From Pseudomonadota bacterium (GTDB taxonomy: Bacteria; Bdellovibrionota; Bacteriovoracia; Bacteriovoracales; Bacteriovoracaceae), in the NCBI GenBank assembly GCA_021299675.1, contig JAJTIF010000052.1, forward strand, positions 1 through 11,647: DNA of 11,647 nt, in the 5' to 3' direction. The position numbers and the translations under genes are program-made. The notes under the pieces are model-generated. The model saw only the letters and a program-made list of their open reading frames with translations. It ran no database searches and was not told the DNA's origin. Position 1 is the first letter of the stretch, and the number at the start of each line of letters is the position of its first letter. Positions 7,011-11,647 of this stretch are shown piece after piece.

Positions 7011-7570
7011 ACTATCAGCAGCCGGAATTCTTTCGTTTCGGATTCGATTCAATCTGGCTCAGTGACATGGTCAAAAGAAACTGCGAAGGTTTCATCCCTA
7101 AGAAAATCTTGGAGCTTGGTGCGGGAAGTGGAGTCATTAGCTGTGAGCTTGGCGCACACTTTCCTGAGGGGCACTTTATTTGCCTTGAGCTGCAAGAAGC
7201 CTTTCTGCCTTTCCTGAAAGCTAATCTGGAGCACTATCTCAAGCAGCGTCATGAGGTGATATCTCAAAGCGTAGCCCAGTTCAATCTGACTAAGACTAAA
7301 ACCTTTGATCTGATCATTTTTAATCCTCCCTACTTTGAGACGACTGCCTCCCGCCCCTCACCAATTCTCGAACGAGAGATCTGTCGTAAACATGTGGTGG
7401 ATACCTGGGATGACTGGATGGCGTGTGTCGAGCGCTCGCTCACGGCCCAGGGTCAGGTGTTTTGGGTCCATCGCAGAGAGATGCCTGGGCCTGAGGGATT
7501 TATCGTGGAGAAAATTTCCACACAAAATGAATTAGGTGTTTGGCGTGCTCGCCGCTTGTACGTAGAGTGA
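7007..7570 (+). CDS. TrmN6-like tRNA/N6-adenine methyltransferase
   Basis: This is a class I S-adenosylmethionine-dependent methyltransferase of the YfiC/TrmN6 type, which in E. coli methylates the N6 of A37 in tRNA-Val. FRFGFDSIWLSDMV (9-22) corresponds to the family's N-terminal F..DS..L segment. The SAM-binding motif I is ILELGAGSGVIS (34-45), an acidic residue follows in FICLELQ (57-63), and the catalytic NPPYF motif is at 106-110, preceded by FDLIIF. The segment REICRKHVVDTWDDWM matches the family region after NPPY. At 187 residues it is shorter than the usual 230-250, mostly in the C-terminal half, so the exact substrate is uncertain; a PrmC/RlmF-like target is possible. It overlaps the upstream ORF by 4 bp, and its last 39 bp overlap the convergent DUF721 gene. 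Confidence 0.82.
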   Translation: MNYQQPEFFRFGFDSIWLSDMVKRNCEGFIPKKILELGAGSGVISCELGAHFPEGHFICLELQEAFLPFLKANLEHYLKQRHEVISQSVAQFNLTKTKTFDLIIFNPPYFETTASRPSPILEREICRKHVVDTWDDWMACVERSLTAQGQVFWVHRREMPGPEGFIVEKISTQNELGVWRARRLYVE

Positions 7571-8038
7571 GATCCAGCGCTCTTTCTCTTCACCGGCTTC
7601 GATGTCCTTAAAGAGTGCTTCCGCTTCTGCTCGTAGGCGCCGGTATTCGGGCGAAAACTTGTGGATCACAGGCTCAGCTTTTTTAGGGAGTGTGGCTTTC
7701 TTCTCGATGAAAAAAGATTCGTTGGATTCAAAAGAAATTTTTTGAATCATCGGCGCAGCGAGCGGGAAGAGAGTGGCGATCTTAGCGATCAAAGGTTTCT
7801 CGAGGAACTTAAGCTTTTCTGCGAAAGCCGGATGCCGCGTGAGAATGAAGAGGGTTTTATTTTTGAGACGCAGTGGAAGTGATTGGTCAGCCATCATTTC
7901 ACCCACGATCTCTGGCCATTTTTCGATAAGAGCAAAAAAATCAAAACCTTCGACGAAACGAATCCACTCCTCTTGCGGAGTTTGTCCTTGCCCTCGAATG
8001 GCAGGGGTGACTGATTGAAAATTAAGTTTTTTCCACAT
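7532..8038 (-). CDS. DUF721/DciA-like protein
   Basis: The N-terminal half fits DUF721, the family that includes DciA, the ancestral loader of the replicative helicase DnaB. The key segment is EKWPEIVGEMMADQSLPLRL (residues 39-58), followed by a strand (TLFILTRHPAFAEKLKFL), a helix, and an ISFES strand, which is the usual order in this KH-like fold. About 60 further charged residues (from about 105) form a probably flexible tail. The ATG at 8038 (reverse strand) has a strong AAGGAG 5 nt upstream. The gene is divergent from lptE across 37 bp, and its 3' end overlaps the convergent methyltransferase gene by 39 bp. A role in helicase loading is inferred from the family. The nearby holA may mean two replication functions are clustered here. 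Confidence 0.8.
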   Translation of the reverse strand: MWKKLNFQSVTPAIRGQGQTPQEEWIRFVEGFDFFALIEKWPEIVGEMMADQSLPLRLKNKTLFILTRHPAFAEKLKFLEKPLIAKIATLFPLAAPMIQKISFESNESFFIEKKATLPKKAEPVIHKFSPEYRRLRAEAEALFKDIEAGEEKERWISLYVQAASTPNT

Positions 8039-8075
8039 CGCTTCTCCTTATACCTTCTGTGTGATATAAAGGGCC
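8039..8075. promoter_or_regulatory. Short divergent intergenic region between the DUF721 gene and lptE
   Basis: These 37 bp hold the ribosome binding sites of both genes: TAAGGAG for the - strand gene (8044-8050 region) and AAAGGG (8068-8073) just 2 nt before the lptE ATG. There is too little room for two full promoters, so each promoter probably lies partly inside the opposite gene's 5' end. I could not place a convincing -35/-10 pair. Confidence 0.5.
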
Positions 8076-8738
8076 ATGCGTCTGAACTTAGGATTCATTT
8101 TTCTCTTTTTCTCTCTGATTTTCACCTCTTGTGCGGGCTATCGATACACGCAAGCTGACAACCCTTTGCGTCAATATGGCATCGATTCTCTCAGTATCCC
8201 GATGTTCTATAACCATTCCAGCTTGCCCGAGGTTTCAAGTTCTTTTACCCGCGAAACCTATAAACTTTTGAGTGGCTTTTCTGGCCTTAAACTCTCGTCG
8301 GGCTGGAATAAAAATTCAGATGCTCTGCTGATAGGGATTGTGCGCTCTGAAGAAAAACTATCCGATACTCTGCGCTCTGAGAATCAACGTGTGGCCCAGT
8401 CAGCCGCTCCCAAGGCCATCGGGGAGACCCGTCCTGAGTTTTACGTCCCAGGTTCCACCAACGTGAATCTTTCCCTACAAGTTATTGTGATCAAAAAACC
8501 AACCGATGAAGAGATGAGTCTCTTGCAGAGTGAGCTGGGCCCCAAAATTCCGCCCCAAGGCAAGATCGTTTTCAATGAAAACTTTTCTCTGAGTGAGACA
8601 TTCCTTCGCGAGATCTTTGACCAAGAGGCGACGAGTGTGGTCGGCACTCAGAACGCAGGCGCCCTTCGACGGACGAAGGATTCTCTTGCGGCAAAAGCCG
8701 CCCAACAGATTAGAGATATGATTCTTTATGCATTCTAA
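8076..8738 (+). CDS. lptE: LptE-like LPS-assembly lipoprotein
   Basis: LptE is the outer-membrane lipoprotein that plugs the LptD barrel in LPS export. The 220 residues begin with a lipoprotein signal: Arg2, a very hydrophobic stretch (5-16) and F-T-S-C with the acylated Cys19. Phe at -3 is slightly unusual for a lipobox. The mature start CAGYRYT and the following segment SLSIPMFYNHSSLPEVSSSF match the LptE pattern of a C-G-Y start, a strand ending in I/V-P-x-F-x-N and a helix. The strands and the C-terminal helix (AKAAQQIRDMIL) also fit the family. Residues of about 90-125 are an Arg/Ser-rich insertion. The next gene is holA, overlapping by 11 bp, and lptE-holA is a conserved order. Sequence similarity alone is modest; the synteny makes the call firmer. 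Confidence 0.82.
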   Translation: MRLNLGFIFLFFSLIFTSCAGYRYTQADNPLRQYGIDSLSIPMFYNHSSLPEVSSSFTRETYKLLSGFSGLKLSSGWNKNSDALLIGIVRSEEKLSDTLRSENQRVAQSAAPKAIGETRPEFYVPGSTNVNLSLQVIVIKKPTDEEMSLLQSELGPKIPPQGKIVFNENFSLSETFLREIFDQEATSVVGTQNAGALRRTKDSLAAKAAQQIRDMILYAF

Positions 8739-9705
8739 GTGGCAGCTCTGGGATTTTCTTCAATCGTACCCGAAAGGATCATTCAACGATCTCAAGGGCA
8801 AGATTGTTTTGCAAGCTTTTGAGCCTCTGGCCCTGCGTCTGATGAAAGATCATCTCTTGGCAGGAGTTGAGGACAAGCCAAAGCACTTGGCTGGCAGTGA
8901 CCTCACGCTCAACTGGCTTGAAGATGAGTTTCAGTCCCTTGGGTTGTTTGGGAACACCACCTCGTACATCATTAATAATCCAGACGAGATGAACTCAGCT
9001 TGTAAAGATTTTCTCCTGCGAGATGATCTCCTGCTCGAGGACCGCCGTTTGGCTTTTGCATTCTATTCTGATTCGCCTTATCTCAAAAAAATGATGAAGA
9101 CCACGGTCAGCTCAGTTGTCCTTGAGGCGCCGCGCTTTTGGGAGATGGATAAGTTGATTGATTTCCTGAGCCGCTTCTTTCGTTTACCCTTGGATCTTGA
9201 GGCTAAAAAATTAATCATGCAAGCCGTCGAGCATGAGCTCAGCAGTCTCTATGATGTCTTCCGACTCATCAAGCTTAACTATCCTGAGAAAGCTTCGATT
9301 GGTGTGAAAGATGTGGAAGGGTTGATTGATCAGGAGAGGCTGGATCAGTTTGCTTTAGCCACGGATCTTGCGAAGAAAAAATACTCAGTTTTTTTTGACC
9401 GGCTCCTTTCGGTCAATTTTGATTTTGAGCGCCTGCGTTTTATCCTCTCTTTCCTGCAGGGGCACTTTGTCCGCGTGGCTGACCCCAGCTATCTCGAGGG
9501 CAAAGCGCGCTTGAGTCAATACGACAAAGAAATCCTAGCTCTCTCTCAGGGGTGGACGAGAGAAGAGATAAAGCATCTCCTTCTGCTGCTTCAGAATTGG
9601 GAGATGGACTGCAAGATGAAAAATTCAAATCTCCAGTCGGAACTTCGTCAGGCGTATCTGCAATCCCTCAAGGGTGCCTGGAAACCAGACAAACATACTG
9701 TCTAA
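8728..9705 (+). CDS. holA: DNA polymerase III delta subunit (clamp loader), divergent
   Basis: The delta subunit opens the sliding clamp inside the clamp-loader complex. The 325 residues are close to the usual 330-345. The N-terminal alpha/beta domain (about 1-140) has no Walker A, as expected for delta. A three-helix region with LPLDLEAKKLIMQAVEHELS (172-191) matches the second domain, where the family has a helix, a conserved small loop and an acidic D/E-L pair. The C-terminal collar includes ALSQGWTREEIKHLLLLLQ, then NWEMDCKMKNSN and a final helix, the family's D-x-x-x-K pattern. It is divergent, and the call relies partly on its place after lptE. ATG 8728 lies within lptE, with no strong ribosome binding site, so translation is probably coupled. 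The stop codon (9703-9705) falls inside the palindrome at 9699-9715. Confidence 0.78.
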   Translation: MHSKWQLWDFLQSYPKGSFNDLKGKIVLQAFEPLALRLMKDHLLAGVEDKPKHLAGSDLTLNWLEDEFQSLGLFGNTTSYIINNPDEMNSACKDFLLRDDLLLEDRRLAFAFYSDSPYLKKMMKTTVSSVVLEAPRFWEMDKLIDFLSRFFRLPLDLEAKKLIMQAVEHELSSLYDVFRLIKLNYPEKASIGVKDVEGLIDQERLDQFALATDLAKKKYSVFFDRLLSVNFDFERLRFILSFLQGHFVRVADPSYLEGKARLSQYDKEILALSQGWTREEIKHLLLLLQNWEMDCKMKNSNLQSELRQAYLQSLKGAWKPDKHTV

Positions 9706-9715
9706 AGTTTAGACA
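9699..9715. promoter_or_regulatory. 17-bp perfect palindrome, candidate activator or operator site
   Basis: TGTCTAAA-G-TTTAGACA has two perfect 8-bp arms around one base and includes the holA stop codon. Its centre is about 75 bp upstream of the transcription start expected from the sigma-54 promoter, a plausible place for an enhancer-binding protein. AGACACT, which begins in the right arm (9711-9717), recurs at 9738-9744. The same palindrome contains TAAAGTTT, identical to the E. coli sigma-28 -35 consensus. There is no T-run after it, so it is unlikely to be a terminator. Confidence 0.6.
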
Positions 9716-9754
9716 CTCATGGCCGCCTAAGCTTTGGAGACACTTGAGCTTTCT

Positions 9755-9771
9755 CTGGCACTCGGCTTGCA
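9755..9771 (+). promoter_or_regulatory. Candidate sigma-54 (RpoN) promoter of the BPI-like gene
   Basis: CTGGCAC-TCGGC-TTGCA has GG (9757-9758) and GC (9769-9770) separated by exactly 10 bases, and matches the sigma-54 consensus YTGGCAC-N5-TTGCW at every fixed position of this short form. Transcription would start near 9782, about 23 nt before the ATG and upstream of the GAGGAG ribosome binding site (9792-9797). Such promoters require an enhancer-binding activator. The match was found by eye; function is inferred. Confidence 0.7.
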
Positions 9772-9780
9772 TAATATCCT

Positions 9781-9793
9781 TCAAACCGTTTGA
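9781..9793. promoter_or_regulatory. 13-bp palindrome at the expected transcription start
   Basis: TCAAAC-C-GTTTGA has two perfect 6-bp arms around one base. It lies at the predicted +1 of the sigma-54 promoter and touches the ribosome binding site. It could be a repressor operator or may be chance in a short region. Confidence 0.4.
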
Positions 9794-9804
9794 GGAGATT
9801 CCCC

Positions 9805-11647
9805 ATGACCACTTTCATGGCCCTACTACTTTGTCTCTTTTCTAGTGCTCTCCTGGCGCAGGATCAGCTCATGATTCGTGTGAATCAAACGGGAATCCTC
9901 TCTGTGATGGAGAGTGCCCTGGAGTACAACCAGAGAGGGCAGGGCAGGACAGGCTTTCAGGTGCCTGCAGGACTCTATGACTTCAAAGTGAAGCGCGCCG
10001 ATCTCCAGGCCAATCCTATCGTACGTATCTTGCAAGAAGTCTCAAACGTCGATCTTAATCGCGATCTTCCTTTTTACCTCTATAATTCCGTGGTGAATGT
10101 CGACGGGGGAATAGATAAAGCAAGCCTTCGGACAGCGGTGAGTAACTACACGGCCCAGGGCTTTGATCTCAAAATTACCTTTGCCATTAATAAGCTCAGC
10201 CTGCGGGCGAATGAACTCTCTCTCTGTGAAAATAAAAGAGGTAGACGCTGTGGCAATGGGCTTAAAGCTACCTTTAGAAACAGCACGGTGGCCCTGAGAA
10301 GCGGCAGTCGCATCAATGCCGAAGCGAACTTTAAAGTCGACACGACTAGCACTCAAGCCAAGATGCGTTTGGTGAGAGTCACCTCAAATTTGAATACACG
10401 AAATGGCCCGCGCATCGATATCAACATCGGTTCAGTGGTGGTGCCACCCATTTCCATCATCATCAATGGTCAGGAAGCGCAACTTGATACTTCTAACTTA
10501 CGAGCAGAGATCATGGCACGTAAGGAATTCCTCGCCAATAAGCTGCTCGAGTTCTCTGCGGAATTCATCGCCGAAGACTTAAGTGAAATGGTGAACAAAG
10601 CACTCAAAAACCAGTGCCTTCCGACCCAGCTTCGCATCATCGAAATTGCAAATCAAGATGTCCCGGCGCCGCGTGGAGGTTTCCGCTCACAGCCCTATGT
10701 GATCGCCGCTGACAATACCCGTGTGGTGAGACCGCGCATTGATTACTCGATTCAGAGTCCGTCCGTGTTTCCTGGTGATAACCGTCCGGCACCAACATTC
10801 ATGGAACTCTTACAGCGAGATCTGGCTTCCATCATCAAGTCAGCCAATTTCGACCTTAGTCTAAAAAGTATTCGTTCACCGCTTAACCAGGACATTGAGA
10901 TCCGGGCCAATGGTTCATTTGTCATGAATAACCGCCGCTGGAGAGTGCTGGATACCGTAGGTAATTCCACACGTAAGCTCCCAGCTCTGAACGTCGATAC
11001 GATCATCAACCGCCAGGATCACTTCGCGGTGGTTCTGGGTGAGCCCGTCGTGAATGCTTCCATGGATCTGCTACAGGGCATGGGTGTCTTTCAGAAAGTC
11101 CTTGAGGCCCAAGGGAAGATCGGCGGCGTGAGTGTGAACTCCATTAAGCTCCATTTCAAGAGCGGCGCCACTGCGGCTCAAGACCGCCTCTTTGCGATCG
11201 GAAACTTGAAAGTGAAACTTAGAGAGATTGATGCCGATGGCATCATGGGTTGGGTTAAGCGCGCGATTGCGGTATGGCTCGAGCGCAATAATAACAATGC
11301 CATCTTAAACTTTCCGGTGCAGTTTGAAGTGATCCCGCGCTTTGCCACTCAGAGAGACGGGAGTGTAAAGCTCTTCCTGAGCGTGAATTCTCCCTTTGTG
11401 AATCCGACAACGTTGAAAAATGACTATAACTATCCTAATAACGTCGTCAGTGCGACTAAAGTGGTGCAAGAGAGCATCGTTGAGATCCTCAAAGAAAACA
11501 TGGGAGAGTACGTGAACCGTGAGTTCGAGTTTCCACTCGATCAGTACCTGAACATGAACGGTGTCTCCCTGCAGCCGAAGCGTATGAGCATGCTTCAGTC
11601 CGGTTACCTCTTGGTAGCAGCTGACATTAAAAAAATCGACTTCGCCA
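9805..11647 (+). CDS. Secreted two-domain BPI/LBP-like (TULIP) lipid-binding protein, partial at right edge
   Basis: ATG 9805 has GAGGAG 7 nt upstream. The frame is open to the right edge (614 codons), and no stop is reached. A signal peptide covers about residues 1-18 (cleavage probably after LLA). The mature start QLMIRVNQTGILSVMESAL resembles the start of mammalian BPI/LBP (V-R-I-S-Q-x-G-L). A strand-rich region follows with Cys141 and Cys149, then a long helix (about 240-270) ending in NQC (Cys271). BPI likewise has a disulfide linking a strand cysteine to one after the long helix. The second half repeats the layout. It has HFAVVLGEPVVNASMDLL (406-423), like BPI's VYLG..DYFFN.A, and near the end a helix, FEFPL (574-578) and LQPKRMSMLQSGYLLVAADI (589-608), like BPI's FPLP...LQ.H..FLLFGADV. 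BPI and LBP bind lipid A, so an LPS or phospholipid ligand in the periplasm or outside the cell is plausible but unproven. The resemblance is from memory of the family, not a search. Confidence 0.75.
   Translation, partial: MTTFMALLLCLFSSALLAQDQLMIRVNQTGILSVMESALEYNQRGQGRTGFQVPAGLYDFKVKRADLQANPIVRILQEVSNVDLNRDLPFYLYNSVVNVDGGIDKASLRTAVSNYTAQGFDLKITFAINKLSLRANELSLCENKRGRRCGNGLKATFRNSTVALRSGSRINAEANFKVDTTSTQAKMRLVRVTSNLNTRNGPRIDINIGSVVVPPISIIINGQEAQLDTSNLRAEIMARKEFLANKLLEFSAEFIAEDLSEMVNKALKNQCLPTQLRIIEIANQDVPAPRGGFRSQPYVIAADNTRVVRPRIDYSIQSPSVFPGDNRPAPTFMELLQRDLASIIKSANFDLSLKSIRSPLNQDIEIRANGSFVMNNRRWRVLDTVGNSTRKLPALNVDTIINRQDHFAVVLGEPVVNASMDLLQGMGVFQKVLEAQGKIGGVSVNSIKLHFKSGATAAQDRLFAIGNLKVKLREIDADGIMGWVKRAIAVWLERNNNNAILNFPVQFEVIPRFATQRDGSVKLFLSVNSPFVNPTTLKNDYNYPNNVVSATKVVQESIVEILKENMGEYVNREFEFPLDQYLNMNGVSLQPKRMSMLQSGYLLVAADIKKIDFA

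Noticed and set aside
8062..8070. TGATATAAA, an extended -10-like sequence before lptE
   Set aside because: The implied start would fall at the lptE ATG, leaving no leader for the AAAGGG ribosome binding site, and no -35 is present.
9700..9714. Palindrome after holA read as a terminator
   Set aside because: The stem is AT-rich, has a one-base centre and no downstream T-run, so it does not fit a rho-independent terminator.
9744..9775. TTGAGC and CATAAT as a sigma-70 promoter for the BPI-like gene
   Set aside because: The spacer is 20 bp, too long, and the -10-like part overlaps the better sigma-54 match.
1..11647. Search for CRISPR arrays, tRNA or rRNA genes, insertion sequences and attachment sites
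   Set aside because: No regularly spaced repeats, RNA-gene signatures, transposase genes or terminal repeats were seen by eye.

Overview
The window is gene-dense DNA of moderate GC from a Gram-negative (diderm) bacterium. It carries an Mla-type phospholipid transport operon, an LptE-type LPS-assembly lipoprotein and a DNA polymerase III delta subunit in the lptE-holA order also seen in Proteobacteria. The protein styles (a long MlaD-like MCE protein with a C-terminal beta domain, a GYF_2-type membrane protein, very divergent HolA and LptE) suggest a delta-proteobacterial or Bdellovibrio-like lineage. That assignment is inference; there is no rRNA or other marker to fix it.

Left block (1-7570, + strand): a partial gene with a coiled coil and GAF/degenerate-GGDEF-like regions runs in from the left edge. 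It is followed at 3 bp by alr (alanine racemase), mlaE (permease), mlaF (ATPase) and mlaD (MCE protein with a probable C-terminal beta-barrel domain). Next comes a GYF_2/transmembrane protein whose reading frame appears to continue into the following helical ORF through a -1 shift at a ten-A tract, and then a TrmN6-like methyltransferase. Spacings of 0-63 bp and an ATGA overlap suggest one long operon. No mlaB, mlaC or mlaA is present here. A hairpin that puts the Shine-Dalgarno sequence in its loop precedes the TTG start of mlaD.

Middle block (7532-9705): a DUF721/DciA-like gene on the - strand converges on and overlaps the methyltransferase by 39 bp. It is divergent, across 37 bp, from an lptE-holA pair in which the genes overlap by 11 bp.

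Right block (9706-11647): a 99-bp intergenic region holds a 17-bp palindrome, a near-consensus sigma-54 promoter (TGGCAC-N5-TTGCA), a 13-bp palindrome at the expected transcription start, and a good ribosome binding site. It leads into a secreted protein (614 codons visible, open at the right edge) that looks like a two-domain member of the BPI/LBP (TULIP) lipid-binding family. This apparently regulated, exported, possibly LPS-binding protein is the most interesting item, followed by the homopolymer frameshift in the Mla-linked gene. Most of the window concerns the envelope: peptidoglycan precursor (alr), phospholipid transport (mla), LPS assembly (lptE) and the putative lipid-binding BPI-like protein.
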